Under the pieces are notes generated by a model. The model worked only from the letters and a program-made list of their open reading frames with translations. It did not search any database and had not been told where the DNA came from. The position numbers were made by a program, and so were the translations under genes. Below, one piece after another: positions 31,870 to 40,448 of a stretch of DNA of 64,000 nt. The first letter of the stretch is position 1; each line of letters opens with the position of its first letter. The stretch is from Mycobacterium mantenii (lineage in GTDB: Bacteria; Actinomycetota; Actinomycetes; Mycobacteriales; Mycobacteriaceae), in the NCBI RefSeq assembly GCF_010731775.1, contig NZ_AP022590.1, forward strand, positions 5,146,001 to 5,210,000. The letters are read 5' to 3'.

Positions 31870-32267
31870 GCGCACCCGTTGTCGAAGTGGGCACCACCCT
31901 GCCCGAGCTCAAGCTGCACGGTACGCCGACGTTCATCATCTCAACGGCCCTGGCCACCAGGGACTTTCAGGACGTGCACCACGACCGGGACCTGGCCCAG
32001 GCCAAGGGTTCCAAAGACATCTTCGTCAACATCCTCACCGACACCGGCTTGGTGCAGCGCTACGTCACCGATTGGGCGGGCCCGACGGCGCTGATCAAAT
32101 CGATCGGGCTGCGGCTTGGCGTGCCGTGGTACGCCTACGACACCGTCACGTTCTCCGGTGAGGTAACTGCTGTTGATGACGGCCTGGTCACGCTGAAGGT
32201 GTTCGGCCGCAACAGCCTTGGCGACCACGTCATCGCGAACGTGACGCTGACGATCGGGGGTGCCTGA
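31866..32267 (+). CDS. chsH1: ChsH1, MaoC-like hydratase subunit
   Basis: 133 residues from ATG 31866 (MSAPVVEVG); the open frame from 31827 is a shadow of chsH2. It carries the hydratase dyad region 'ALATRDFQDVHHDRDLAQAK' with Asp and His expected for hydratase 2 catalysis, and 'GSKDIFVNILTDTGLVQRYV'. Works as the catalytic partner of ChsH2. The stop overlaps the ltp2 ATG (TGATG). Confidence 0.95.
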   Translation: MSAPVVEVGTTLPELKLHGTPTFIISTALATRDFQDVHHDRDLAQAKGSKDIFVNILTDTGLVQRYVTDWAGPTALIKSIGLRLGVPWYAYDTVTFSGEVTAVDDGLVTLKVFGRNSLGDHVIANVTLTIGGA

Positions 32268-33436
32268 TGTTGTCGGGTAAGGCCGCGATCGTCGGTATCG
32301 GTGCCACCGACTTCTCCAAGGACTCGGGCCGCAGCGAGCTGCGTCTGGCGGCCGAGGCGGTTCTGGATGCGTTGGACGACGCGGGTCTTTCACCGTCGGA
32401 TGTCGACGGCCTGACCACCTTTACGATGGACACCAACAACGAGACCGCCGTCGCGCGCGCGGCCGGCATCGGTGACCTGAAGTTCTTTTCGCAGATCGGG
32501 TACGGCGGTGGCGCCGCGTGCGCGACCGTACAGCAGGCGGCGATCGCGGTGGCCACCGGGGTGGCCGACGTCGTCGTCGCGTACCGGGCGTTCAACGAGC
32601 GCTCGGGCATGCGGTTCGGTCAGGTCCAGACCCGGCTGGTGGGAAACGCCGGGGTGCAAGCGGATTCGACAGCGGCCGACAACTCCTTCTCGTATCCGCA
32701 TGGGTTGTCGACCCCGGCCGCCCAGGTCGCGATGATCGCCCAGCGCTACATGCATCTGTCCGGTGCGACCAGCCGCGACTTCGGTGCGATCTCGGTGGCC
32801 GACCGCAAGCATGCGGCCAAGAACCCGAAGGCGTATTTCTACGAGAAGCCGATAACCATTGAGGACCACCAGAATTCGCGGTGGATCGCCGAGCCGTTGC
32901 GGCTGCTGGACTGCTGCCAGGAGACCGACGGAGCTGTCGCGATCGTGGTGACGTCGCCGGAGCGCGCGAAGGACCTCAAGCAGCGACCGGCGATCATCGA
33001 GGCGGCGGCGCAGGGCTCCAGCCCCGACCAGTACACGATGGTCAGCTACTACCGGCCCGAGCTCGGCCTGCCCGAGATGGGCGTGGTGGGCCGGCAGCTG
33101 TGGCAGCAATCCGGTCTGAAGCCGACCGACATCCAGACCGCCGTGCTCTACGACCACTTCACCCCCTTCACACTGATTCAGTTGGAAGAGTTGGGATTCT
33201 GCGGCAAGGGCGAGGCGAAGGACTTCATCGCCGATGGCGCCATTGAAATCGGCGGCCGGCTGCCGATCAACACGCATGGCGGTCAGCTCGGTGAGGCCTA
33301 CATTCACGGCATGAACGGCATCGCCGAGGGCGTGCGGCAACTGCGGGGCACGTCGGTGAACCCGGTGCCGGACGTCGAGCACGTCCTGGTCACCGCGGGC
33401 ACGGGCGTTCCCACATCGGGCCTCATCCTGGGCTAA
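32267..33436 (+). CDS. ltp2: Ltp2, retro-aldolase completing side-chain removal
   Basis: 389-residue thiolase-fold protein (SCP-x type, Rv3540c-like). With the DUF35 domain of ChsH2 it cleaves 17-hydroxy-3-oxo-pregnene-20-carboxyl-CoA to androstenedione and propionyl-CoA. Thiolase-like segments 'AAIVGIGATDFSKDSGRSEL' and 'INTHGGQLGEAYIHGMNGIA' are seen; 'YGGGAACATVQQA' replaces the classical thiolase nucleophile context. Last gene of the cyp125 operon; a pair of palindromes follows 54 bases later. Confidence 0.95.
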   Translation: MLSGKAAIVGIGATDFSKDSGRSELRLAAEAVLDALDDAGLSPSDVDGLTTFTMDTNNETAVARAAGIGDLKFFSQIGYGGGAACATVQQAAIAVATGVADVVVAYRAFNERSGMRFGQVQTRLVGNAGVQADSTAADNSFSYPHGLSTPAAQVAMIAQRYMHLSGATSRDFGAISVADRKHAAKNPKAYFYEKPITIEDHQNSRWIAEPLRLLDCCQETDGAVAIVVTSPERAKDLKQRPAIIEAAAQGSSPDQYTMVSYYRPELGLPEMGVVGRQLWQQSGLKPTDIQTAVLYDHFTPFTLIQLEELGFCGKGEAKDFIADGAIEIGGRLPINTHGGQLGEAYIHGMNGIAEGVRQLRGTSVNPVPDVEHVLVTAGTGVPTSGLILG

Positions 33437-33489
33437 CCCTCGGCTGGCGGGCGGCCCTCGCGGCCTTCTCGGTCTCCACCCTCGACCGC

Positions 33490-33545
33490 CGAGCGTGAAG
33501 TTAGTTTCACGTTCGCGGTCGAGCGTGAAGTTAGTTTCACGCTCG
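33490..33545. repeat. Pair of 26-base palindromes left of the DUF559-type gene
   Basis: Two copies (33490-33515 and 33520-33545) share the core GTGAAGTTAGTTTCAC flanked by CGAGC and GCTCG-like ends (the first right end is GTTCG); four bases separate them. Each can fold into a hairpin. A second pair lies on the other side of the next gene (34421-34476). No T tract follows. Confidence 0.85.
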
Positions 33546-33568
33546 CCGGGTGAAGTGACGTCAGCTGC

Positions 33569-34429
33569 ATGGCATGCGACGCTGCGGCGATGGCTGAGCC
33601 GTTCCTTGGTAGCGAAGCCATTGCTGATGGAACGCTGACCAGAAGTCAGCTAGCTACCCGCTACACCAGGCTGTTCCGGGATGTCTATGTCAATCGGGAT
33701 GTAGAAGTAACTGCCGCATTGCGCGCGAAAGCGGGATGGCTTTGGGCAAAGCGGCGAGGAGTTGTCGCCGGTCTGTCTGCTGCCGCCTTGCACGGTTGTA
33801 AGTGGGTAGACGGCACGACGACGGTCGAATTGATCCATGCGAACCGCCACCGATTGCCGGGTATTCATACGCGCGGGGACTCCATAGAGGAAGACGAGAT
33901 CACCATCGTTACCGGTGTTCCGGTGACTACGCCGGCCAGGACAGTGCTCGATCTCGGTTGCTGGTACCCAACCACGAGCGCGGTCGCCGCTATCGACTCG
34001 TTGGCTCGTGCGGCGGAATTCAAGGCTGCTGATGTAGAGCTGTTTGCTCAGCGCTACTCAGGACGGCGCGGCATCGCACGCGCACGCCGGGCGCTCATTC
34101 TGTTTGACGCAGGAGCGCAGTCCCCGAAGGAGACGTGGTTACGGCTGGTTCTGGTGGAGGCTGGACTACCGCGGCCGCAGACGCAAATCCCGGTCCGCAA
34201 TGAATTCGGCCAGGCGATTGCCTATCTGGACATGGGCTGGGAGGACGTCAAGGTCGCAGTGGAGTACGACGGAGATCAGCACCGCAGCGATCGGTCCCAA
34301 TTCGCTTGGGATATCCGGCGATTGGAGAGTTTGCAGCACAAGGGCTGGATCGTGATCCGCGTCGTCGCAGCGGATCGGCCTGCCGACATTGTCCGGCGAG
34401 TCCGCGCTGCCCTCGCCCGCCGAACGTGA
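33569..34429 (+). CDS. AbiEi-like winged-helix protein with C-terminal DUF559 (Vsr-like) nuclease domain
   Basis: 286 residues (ATG 33590 is an equally possible start). The N-terminal half looks like the actinobacterial AbiEi-type antitoxin/winged-helix region ('GTLTRSQLATRYTRLFRDVY', 'AALHGCKWVDG', 'VPVTTPARTVLDLG'). The C-terminal half has a PD-(D/E)XK-like DUF559 core: 'YLDMGWEDVKVAVEYDGDQH' (D...VEYDG-x-x-H), then 'DIRRLESLQHKGWIVIRV'. Codons are visibly more AT-rich at third positions than in neighbours. It sits where H37Rv carries PPE63 and is bracketed by palindromes, which suggests horizontal gain. Role unknown; no cognate toxin is adjacent. Confidence 0.8.
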   Translation: MACDAAAMAEPFLGSEAIADGTLTRSQLATRYTRLFRDVYVNRDVEVTAALRAKAGWLWAKRRGVVAGLSAAALHGCKWVDGTTTVELIHANRHRLPGIHTRGDSIEEDEITIVTGVPVTTPARTVLDLGCWYPTTSAVAAIDSLARAAEFKAADVELFAQRYSGRRGIARARRALILFDAGAQSPKETWLRLVLVEAGLPRPQTQIPVRNEFGQAIAYLDMGWEDVKVAVEYDGDQHRSDRSQFAWDIRRLESLQHKGWIVIRVVAADRPADIVRRVRAALARRT

Positions 34430-34476
34430 AGTTAGTTTCACGCTCGACCTCGAACGTGAAGTTAGCTTCACGCTCG
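34421..34476. repeat. Pair of 26-base palindromes right of the DUF559-type gene
   Basis: Copies at 34421-34446 and 34451-34476 (core GTGAAGTTAGTTTCAC, and GTGAAGTTAGCTTCAC in the second) with CGAAC left ends and GCTCG right ends. The left copy overlaps the stop codon of the preceding gene. Same repeat as at 33490-33545, in the same two-copy arrangement with a four-base gap. Confidence 0.85.
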
Positions 34477-34508
34477 CCCTGCTGAAGTAAGGCGGGAGGC
34501 GAAACGAC

Positions 34509-35381
34509 CTACGCGGGCACCAGTTCGACGCCGGAGAGCACGACGGCGTTGTCGCGCGAGGGCGCGACAACGCTGGCCAGGAAGCGGCCTTCAGAAGACG
34601 TCGAGTCCTTCCAGATGCGGACCTTGAGCGTCTCGCCGGGGAAGGCCACCCCGGCGAAACGCGCGCCGTAGGCCGCCACCGCGCCGGCGTCGCCGTCAAG
34701 TAGCGCATCGGTGATCGCCTTGCAGGTCATGCCGTAGGTGCACAGCCCGTGCAGGATGGGCTGTGAAAAGCCTGCGGCGGCAGCGAATTCGGGATCGGAG
34801 TGCAGCGGGTTGCGGTCGCCGCACAGCCGGTAGAGCAATGCCTGCTGCGGGAGGATGGGCATGTCGACCTCGAGATCGGGGGCCCGGTCCGGCGCGCCGT
34901 CCGAGGTCGACGGGCCACGCTCGCCGCCGAATCCGCCCTCGCCGCGGGCGAAGATCGACCGGCGCTGGGTCCACAACAGTGTGCCGTCAGGTGCGGTCAC
35001 CGTCGTCTCGCTCCAGATGACCGCAGCCTTGCCCTTGTCCCAGATGTCGGTGAACCGGGTGACGGCCTTGGCCGAGCCGGACGGCGGGAGCGGAGCTGGC
35101 GCCTCGACTCGCTCGCTGGCGTGCAGCACCCTGCCCAGTTCGATGTCGATGCCGGGAAACTTCACGGTCGGCGGTTTGGTGGCGTGGAAGGTGGCGGCCA
35201 CGTTGCCGAACGTCGGCAGCACCTGCGGGGTGTCATCAATCAGGTAGCGCAGTTCACGCGGGTCCATCGGATCGGCGCCCGCGCCCAGGCCGAGATGGTA
35301 GAGCTGAACATCGCTGCTGGCCCAGGAGAATTCGATGGGATCCAGCTCAGCGTTCAGCGCAACGTCTACGTCGATTGGCAT
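34509..35381 (-). CDS. chsH3: MaoC-type enoyl-CoA hydratase, Rv3538-like (ChsH3/Hsd4B)
   Basis: 290-residue double-hotdog hydratase of the MFE-2 hydratase type: N-terminal domain with 'DVQLYHLGLGAGADPMDP' and C-terminal domain with the hydratase-2 motif 'LYRLCGDRNPLHSDPEFAAA' (Asp, Asn-Pro-x-His) and 'PILHGLCTYGMTCKAI'. Acts on 22-enoyl sterol CoA thioesters in the side-chain cycle. It starts 1 base after the kstD stop, so both share the KstR-controlled kstD promoter. Confidence 0.93.
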   Translation of the reverse strand: MPIDVDVALNAELDPIEFSWASSDVQLYHLGLGAGADPMDPRELRYLIDDTPQVLPTFGNVAATFHATKPPTVKFPGIDIELGRVLHASERVEAPAPLPPSGSAKAVTRFTDIWDKGKAAVIWSETTVTAPDGTLLWTQRRSIFARGEGGFGGERGPSTSDGAPDRAPDLEVDMPILPQQALLYRLCGDRNPLHSDPEFAAAAGFSQPILHGLCTYGMTCKAITDALLDGDAGAVAAYGARFAGVAFPGETLKVRIWKDSTSSEGRFLASVVAPSRDNAVVLSGVELVPA

Positions 35382-35382
35382 C

Positions 35383-37065
35383 TCAGCACTCCTCCGCGAT
35401 GTGCAACGCCGCCAGGTAGCCGAACGTCATGGCCGGACCGATGGTGCCACCCGGGCCGGGGTACGTGTGGCCCATCACCGGAGCGCTGACATTGCCCGCG
35501 GCGTAAAGGCCTTCGATGATACTGCCGTCATCGCGCAGCGCCCTGGCGTGCACGTCGGTGCGGATGCCGCCCTTGGTGCCCAGGTCGCCGGGCACCATCT
35601 TGGCCGCGTAATACGGCGCGTGACTGATCTCGCCGAGGTTGGGGTTCGGCTTGTTGGTCGGGTCACCGTAGTACTTGTCGTAGGCGCTCTCGCCGCGCTG
35701 GAAGTCGGCGTCGATGCCTGAGCGTGCGAATCCGTTGAAACGTTCCACGGTCGCGTTGAATTCGTCTACCGGAAGGCCGGCTTTCTGCGCCAGTTCCGCC
35801 AGTGTGTCGGCCTGGATGATGACGCCGGACTCCAACCACTTACGCGGAATGCGTTGTCCGGGCTGCAATCCCGCGAAGATGTAGCGGTCCCTGTACTGCT
35901 GGTCGAACACCAGCCAGGCGGGAATGTTCTCGCCGGGTCCCGGCCCCTGGCCGTATTCGCCCCCGTACATGTGATGGCACGCTTCGACATAGGGCATAGA
36001 TTCGTTCATGAACCGCTTGCCCGACATGTTGACGATGATCGACCCCGGCGAGTTGCGCTCGGACAACGCGAACCACGGTGCACCCACCAGCGGAACGGTC
36101 GGCCCCCACCAGGCGTCTTCCATGATATCCAGTGCGGCGCCGAGCTTTTCGCCCGCCAGAATTCCGTCGCCGGTGTTGGCCACCGCGCCGACGGTCCACT
36201 CGGTGGTGATCGGCGCGCGCTGGTACTTCACCCGCATCTGTTCGTTGTGCTCGAACCCACCCGAGGCCAGGATCACGCCGCGCCGGGCCCGGATCAGCCG
36301 GGGCTCACCCGATTCGGCGTCGTCGGCGCCACGCACGTAGACACCGCGCACCACGCCGTCTTCGACGTAGAGGTCGGTGAGCGCGGTGTTGAGCACCACC
36401 GGAACCCCGGCCTGCTGCAACCCGATCCGCAGCGGCCCGATCAGCGCCCGGCCCATGCCGACCAGGTTCTTGCCGGTCGCCTTGGCCCACATGGTGCGGG
36501 CACCGACCTTCAGGCTGCGCAGCACACCGCGGGGGTGGCGCTTCAGCTGATTCAGCCGCACGTAATCCTGTTGCATCACCACGACGTTCAGCGGAACCTT
36601 GCCGTACGCCGGCTCCAGGCCCGATTCGTCGGCACCGAGCTTGCGGGCGTTGAACGGTTTCGGTTCGATCGATCGGCCCTCGGCGCGCCCGCCCGGCGAC
36701 TCAGGGTAGTAGTCGGAGTACTTCGGTACCCAGCACATCTTCAACGGTGTGTGCTTCAGCACGAAGGACAGCATTTCGGGTCCGCGCTCGAGGTAGGTGT
36801 CGATGCGTTCCGGCTCGACGACGCTGCCGACGATCCCGTGCAGATAGGTGCGGGCGGCCTCGGCGGTATCGCGGACCCCGTCACGCTTGAGCACTTCGTT
36901 ATTTGGGATCCAAACGCCGCCGCCCGACCGCGCTGTCGAGCCGCCGAAATGCGGGGCCTTCTCGATGACTATGGTGGAAAGACCCCGGTGAGCGGCGGTA
37001 AGGGCGGCGACCATGCCGGCTCCGCCGCTCCCGACCACGACGACGTCGTACTCCTGCGCTGACAT
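35383..37065 (-). CDS. kstD: KstD, 3-ketosteroid delta1-dehydrogenase
   Basis: 560-residue FAD enzyme introducing the C1-C2 double bond in ring A. I set the start at ATG 37065 (MSAQEYDVVVVGSGGAGM); the frame stays open to 37860 but that part is antisense to hsaE. FAD motif 'VVVVGSGGAGMVAALTAAHR', 'GGSTARSGGGVWIPNN', and C-terminal 'GLYAAGNVSAPVMGHTYPGP' are typical. The ATG lies one base after the KstR site, so translation is probably leaderless. Operon with chsH3. Confidence 0.97.
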   Translation of the reverse strand: MSAQEYDVVVVGSGGAGMVAALTAAHRGLSTIVIEKAPHFGGSTARSGGGVWIPNNEVLKRDGVRDTAEAARTYLHGIVGSVVEPERIDTYLERGPEMLSFVLKHTPLKMCWVPKYSDYYPESPGGRAEGRSIEPKPFNARKLGADESGLEPAYGKVPLNVVVMQQDYVRLNQLKRHPRGVLRSLKVGARTMWAKATGKNLVGMGRALIGPLRIGLQQAGVPVVLNTALTDLYVEDGVVRGVYVRGADDAESGEPRLIRARRGVILASGGFEHNEQMRVKYQRAPITTEWTVGAVANTGDGILAGEKLGAALDIMEDAWWGPTVPLVGAPWFALSERNSPGSIIVNMSGKRFMNESMPYVEACHHMYGGEYGQGPGPGENIPAWLVFDQQYRDRYIFAGLQPGQRIPRKWLESGVIIQADTLAELAQKAGLPVDEFNATVERFNGFARSGIDADFQRGESAYDKYYGDPTNKPNPNLGEISHAPYYAAKMVPGDLGTKGGIRTDVHARALRDDGSIIEGLYAAGNVSAPVMGHTYPGPGGTIGPAMTFGYLAALHIAEEC

Positions 37066-37066
37066 G

Positions 37067-37080
37067 TAGAACACGTTATA
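37067..37080. promoter_or_regulatory. KstR operator between kstD and hsaE, overlapping the kstD -10 box
   Basis: TAGAACACGTTATA fits the KstR motif. Read on the minus strand its first six bases are TATAAC (37080-37075), a plausible -10 box 9 bases from the kstD ATG. Binding would block kstD initiation directly and also sits 58 bases upstream of hsaE. Confidence 0.88.
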
Positions 37081-37137
37081 GAATTGCCCGGGGCGACCGC
37101 TACTGGCCCGGTCGACCGTACGAGGAGACTTGGAAAA

Positions 37138-37923
37138 ATGCTCAGTGTTGCTACTCGCGACGAGCTGGCTGCCGACTTGGCGCAAGCCGAGCGAAGCGGC
37201 GAGCCGATCGCCCCGCTCACCGCCGCCTACCCGGACATCGACGTCGTCGACGCCTACGAGATTCAGCTGATCAATATCCGGCAGAGAGTCGCGGAGGGGG
37301 CCCGGGTGCTGGGCCACAAGGTCGGCCTGTCGTCGTTGGCGATCCAGCAAATGATGGGCGTCGACGAGCCGGACTACGGACATCTGCTCGACGAGATGCA
37401 GCTGTTCGAAAACATCCCGGTCAAGGCGAATCGCTATCTGTACCCGCGGGTCGAGGTGGAAGTCGGTTTCGTCCTCAACGCGGACCTGCCGGGCGCCGGC
37501 TGCACCGAGGACGACGTGCTGGCGGCCACCGAGGCACTGGTCCCGTCCATTGAGCTGATCGACACCCGGATCACCGACTGGAAGATCGAACTGTGCGACA
37601 CCATCGCCGACAACGCTTCGTCGGCGGGCTTCGTGCTCGGTGAGGCCCGTGTTTCCCCGAGCGAGATCGACATCAAGGGCATCGACGCCGTGTTGCGCTG
37701 CAACGGTGAGGTCGTCGCCGAAGGCCGTACCGACGCGGTCCTGGGTAACCCGGTCACCGCGGTGGCCTGGCTGGCCCGCAAGGTGGACGGTTTCGGCGTG
37801 CGGCTGCGCAAGGGCGACGTGGTGCTGCCCGGGTCCTGCACGCGAGCGATCGACGCACACCCCGGCGACAACTTCGTGGCCGACTTCGCGGGCCTCGGTT
37901 CGGTGCGGTTATCGTTCGAATAG
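37138..37923 (+). CDS. hsaE: HsaE, 2-hydroxyhexa-2,4-dienoate hydratase
   Basis: 261 residues, same length as Rv3536c. Hydrates the C6 fragment released by HsaD to 4-hydroxy-2-oxohexanoate. FAH/hydratase family motifs: 'GHKVGLSSLAIQQMMGVDEP', 'PRVEVEVGFVLNADLPG' with metal-binding acids, and 'GDVVLPGSCTRAIDAHPGD'. ATG 37138 has GAGGAG upstream. Divergent from kstD; hsaG and hsaF follow. Confidence 0.96.
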   Translation: MLSVATRDELAADLAQAERSGEPIAPLTAAYPDIDVVDAYEIQLINIRQRVAEGARVLGHKVGLSSLAIQQMMGVDEPDYGHLLDEMQLFENIPVKANRYLYPRVEVEVGFVLNADLPGAGCTEDDVLAATEALVPSIELIDTRITDWKIELCDTIADNASSAGFVLGEARVSPSEIDIKGIDAVLRCNGEVVAEGRTDAVLGNPVTAVAWLARKVDGFGVRLRKGDVVLPGSCTRAIDAHPGDNFVADFAGLGSVRLSFE

Positions 37924-37975
37924 GCTCGAATTAAATCGTCTAACTTAAATCTCGAACGCTTCGAAAAGGAGCATC

Positions 37976-38908
37976 ATGCCGACTAAGGCGACCGTGGCCA
38001 TTGTCGGGTCGGGGAACATCAGCACTGACCTGCTCTACAAGTTGCTCCGATCGGACTGGCTGGAACCCCGCTGGATGGTCGGCATCGACCCGGAAAGCGA
38101 GGGCTTGGCCCGGGCCCGCAAGCTGGGTTTGGAGACCACCCACGAGGGTGTGGACTGGCTGTTGGCGCAGTCCGAGAAGCCCGATCTGGTGTTCGAGGCG
38201 ACCAGCGCCTACGTGCACCGCGACGCCGCACCCAAGTACGAGGCCGCCGGGATCAGGGCCATCGATCTGACGCCGGCCGCCGTGGGTCCGGCGGTGATCC
38301 CGCCGGCCAACCTGCGCCAGCACCTGGACGCACCGAACGTCAACATGATCACCTGCGGCGGGCAGGCGACCATTCCGATCGTCTACGCGGTGTCGCGCGC
38401 GGTCGCCGACCTCGGGGGCGTGCCGTATGCCGAAATCGTCGCCTCGGTCGCCTCGCTGTCGGCCGGGCCGGGCACCCGGGCCAACATCGACGAGTTCACC
38501 AAGACCACCAGCAGGGGTGTGGAGACCATCGGCGGCGCCAAGCGCGGCAAGGCGATCATCATCCTCAACCCCGCCGACCCGCCGATGATCATGCGCGACA
38601 CCATCTTCTGCGCCATCCCCGAGGACGCCGATCGGGATGCGATCGCCAAGTCCATCCGTGACGTGGTGGCCGAGGTGCAGACCTACGTGCCGGGATACCG
38701 GCTGCTCAACGAGCCCCAGTTCGACGACCCGTCGATCAACTCCGGGGGCCAGGCGCTGGTCACCACGTTCGTCGAGGTCGAGGGCGCCGGCGATTACCTG
38801 CCCTCGTATGCGGGCAACCTGGACATCATGACCGCCGCGGCGACCAAGGTCGGCGAGGAGATCGCCAAGGAGTCCTTGAGCGCGACGGCCGGAGGAGCGC
38901 AATCATGA
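37976..38908 (+). CDS. hsaG: HsaG, acylating aldehyde dehydrogenase
   Basis: 310-residue CoA-acylating aldehyde dehydrogenase (BphJ type) turning the aldehyde released by HsaF (propanal) into propionyl-CoA. Rossmann loop '[18 protein letters not shown]', nucleophilic Cys in '[17 protein letters not shown]', and '[20 protein letters not shown]'-like domain ('[20 protein letters not shown]'). Works with HsaF as a channeling aldolase-dehydrogenase complex. A 52-base AT-richer gap precedes it, with AAGGAG before the ATG. Confidence 0.96.
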   Translation: MPTKATVAIVGSGNISTDLLYKLLRSDWLEPRWMVGIDPESEGLARARKLGLETTHEGVDWLLAQSEKPDLVFEATSAYVHRDAAPKYEAAGIRAIDLTPAAVGPAVIPPANLRQHLDAPNVNMITCGGQATIPIVYAVSRAVADLGGVPYAEIVASVASLSAGPGTRANIDEFTKTTSRGVETIGGAKRGKAIIILNPADPPMIMRDTIFCAIPEDADRDAIAKSIRDVVAEVQTYVPGYRLLNEPQFDDPSINSGGQALVTTFVEVEGAGDYLPSYAGNLDIMTAAATKVGEEIAKESLSATAGGAQS

Positions 38909-38959
38909 GCACCCGCGCCGTCGACGATGCAAAGCGAAGCGATGAGGAGGAGTGGCGCC
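38909..38959 (+). repeat. MIRU-like element between hsaG and hsaF
   Basis: GTCGACGATGCAAAGCGAAG then CGATGAGGAGGAGTGGCGCC ends directly at the hsaF ATG, so its GAGGAGG part acts as the ribosome binding site. Variants lie at 9131, 20957, 46353 and 50866. An in-frame ATG inside the element (38927) would add 11 residues to HsaF but is not needed. Confidence 0.6.
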
Positions 38960-40018
38960 ATGACCGGTGACATTTTCTTCAACCCGATCTGGGACGTCCG
39001 GATGACCGACACGTCGTTGCGGGACGGCTCGCACCACAAGCGTCACCAGTTCACCAAGGACGAGGTCGGCGCCATCGTGGCCGCCCTGGACACCGCGGGT
39101 GTGCCCGTCATCGAGGTCACCCACGGCGACGGCCTGGGTGGGTCGAGCTTCAACTACGGGTTCTCCAAGACCCCCGAGCAGGAACTGATCAAGCTGGCCG
39201 CCGAGACGGCCAAAGAGGCCAAGATCGCCTTTTTGATGCTGCCCGGCGTCGGCACCAAGGAAGACATCAAAGAGGCCCAGGACAACGGCGGGTCGATCTG
39301 CCGGATCGCCACCCACTGCACCGAGGCCGACGTGTCGATCCAGCACTTCGGTCTGGCCCGCGAACTCGGCCTGGAAACCGTCGGGTTTCTGATGATGAGC
39401 CACACCATCCCGCCTGAGAAGCTGGCCGCCCAGGCCCGCATCATGGCCGACGCCGGCTGCCAGTGTGTCTATGTGGTCGACTCGGCCGGAGCGCTGGTCC
39501 TCGAAGGCGTGCGCGACCGGGTCGCCGCGCTGGTCGACGAGTTGGGGTCGGACGCTCAAGTTGGTTTTCATGGCCACGAGAACCTCGGGCTGGGCGTGGC
39601 CAATAGCGTCGAGGCCGTCCGGGCCGGCGCCAAGCAGATCGACGGTTCCTGCCGCCGGTTCGGCGCCGGGGCGGGCAACGCGCCCGTGGAGGCGCTGATC
39701 GGAGTGTTCGACAAGATCGGCGTGAAGACCGGGATCGACTTCTTCGACATCGCCGACGCCGCCGAAGAGGTGGTCGCCCCCGCCATGCCCGCCGAGTGCC
39801 TGCTCGACCGCAACGCGCTGATCATGGGCTATTCCGGCGTCTATTCGAGCTTCCTCAAGCACGCCATCCGGCAGGGTGAGCGCTACGGCGTCCCACCGCA
39901 TGAGCTGCTGCACCGCGCCGGCCAGCGCAAACTCATCGGCGGCCAAGAGGACCAGCTGATCGACATCGCGCTGGAGATCAAGCGCGAGCAAGAAAGCGGC
40001 GCCGCGGCTACCACATAG
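38960..40018 (+). CDS. hsaF: HsaF, 4-hydroxy-2-oxovalerate/hexanoate aldolase
   Basis: 352 residues from ATG 38960 ([15 protein letters not shown]). HMG-CoA-lyase-like metal aldolase (BphI type) giving pyruvate and propanal. Active-site segments '[17 protein letters not shown]' (Arg-Asp and the catalytic His), '[15 protein letters not shown]' and metal-binding '[16 protein letters not shown]'. Last gene of hsaE-hsaG-hsaF. Confidence 0.96.
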   Translation: MTGDIFFNPIWDVRMTDTSLRDGSHHKRHQFTKDEVGAIVAALDTAGVPVIEVTHGDGLGGSSFNYGFSKTPEQELIKLAAETAKEAKIAFLMLPGVGTKEDIKEAQDNGGSICRIATHCTEADVSIQHFGLARELGLETVGFLMMSHTIPPEKLAAQARIMADAGCQCVYVVDSAGALVLEGVRDRVAALVDELGSDAQVGFHGHENLGLGVANSVEAVRAGAKQIDGSCRRFGAGAGNAPVEALIGVFDKIGVKTGIDFFDIADAAEEVVAPAMPAECLLDRNALIMGYSGVYSSFLKHAIRQGERYGVPPHELLHRAGQRKLIGGQEDQLIDIALEIKREQESGAAATT

Positions 40019-40081
40019 CCCGGGATTTTGGCGGCACTCCGCACAGGTCCCGCATAGCTATCGCGAGTACGCTGAGGTGGC

Positions 40082-40360
40082 ATGAGCACGACATCGAAGA
40101 AAGTCGGCCTGCTCGCCGGGGGGCTGCTAACCGCTACCGCTGCGACCATGATTGCGCTGCCAGTGGCTAACGCCCAACCGTGCAATCAGGACGTGGGTTC
40201 ATCCATCGACTCGTACCTGCAGCGGCATCCCGACCTCCACCAGCAACTGCAGGCCAAGTCGGAGGCGGAGGGCGGTAACGGCAACGTCATCGACTACCTC
40301 AATCGGCATCCCGACGTCCGCCAGCACCTGATCGACCTTTCCCACGCGTGCCCTCCCTAG
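40082..40360 (+). CDS. Small secreted hemophore-like protein
   Basis: 92 residues: signal peptide of about 31 residues with cleavage near 'VANA-QP', then about 60 mature residues. Two related 12-residue stretches, 'YLQRHPDLHQQL' and 'YLNRHPDVRQHL', sit about 38 residues apart, and two Cys (PCNQD, HACPP) bracket the mature chain and could pair. Layout and the repeated RHPD helix resemble mycobacterial hemophore-related proteins (Rv0203-like family), but this is tentative. H37Rv has PPE61/PPE62 at this position. Confidence 0.75.
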   Translation: MSTTSKKVGLLAGGLLTATAATMIALPVANAQPCNQDVGSSIDSYLQRHPDLHQQLQAKSEAEGGNGNVIDYLNRHPDVRQHLIDLSHACPP

Positions 40361-40424
40361 TGAGTCGGCGTCGTCCTTGAACGCCGCGGGCGACGCGCGG
40401 GAATGTTCGCCATTGACGAAAAAG

Positions 40425-40438
40425 TAGAACACGTTCTA
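40425..40438. promoter_or_regulatory. KstR operator upstream of the Rv3531c-like gene
   Basis: TAGAACACGTTCTA fits the KstR motif and is palindromic apart from the central AC. Its last two bases are the start of a TAGCGT -10 candidate. Confidence 0.92.
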
Positions 40439-40442
40439 GCGT
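40437..40442 (+). promoter_or_regulatory. -10 box of a leaderless promoter
   Basis: TAGCGT is followed by six bases (CTAGGC) and the GTG start at 40449. It overlaps the KstR site, matching the layout seen at kstR2 and at 23443. Confidence 0.55.
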
Positions 40443-40448
40443 CTAGGC

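Noticed and set aside
33490..34476. Repeated palindromes as a CRISPR array
   Set aside because: Only two copies per side with a 4-base gap; no spacers of regular length and no cas genes.
35383..37860. 825-residue minus-strand open frame as one protein
   Set aside because: Only the part from ATG 37065 is KstD; the upstream 265 residues are Arg/His/Gln-rich antisense of hsaE and cross the KstR operator.
37924..37975. AT-rich hsaE-hsaG gap as a separate KstR promoter
   Set aside because: No AACNNGTT core is present; hsaG has a good ribosome binding site and can be read from the hsaE promoter.
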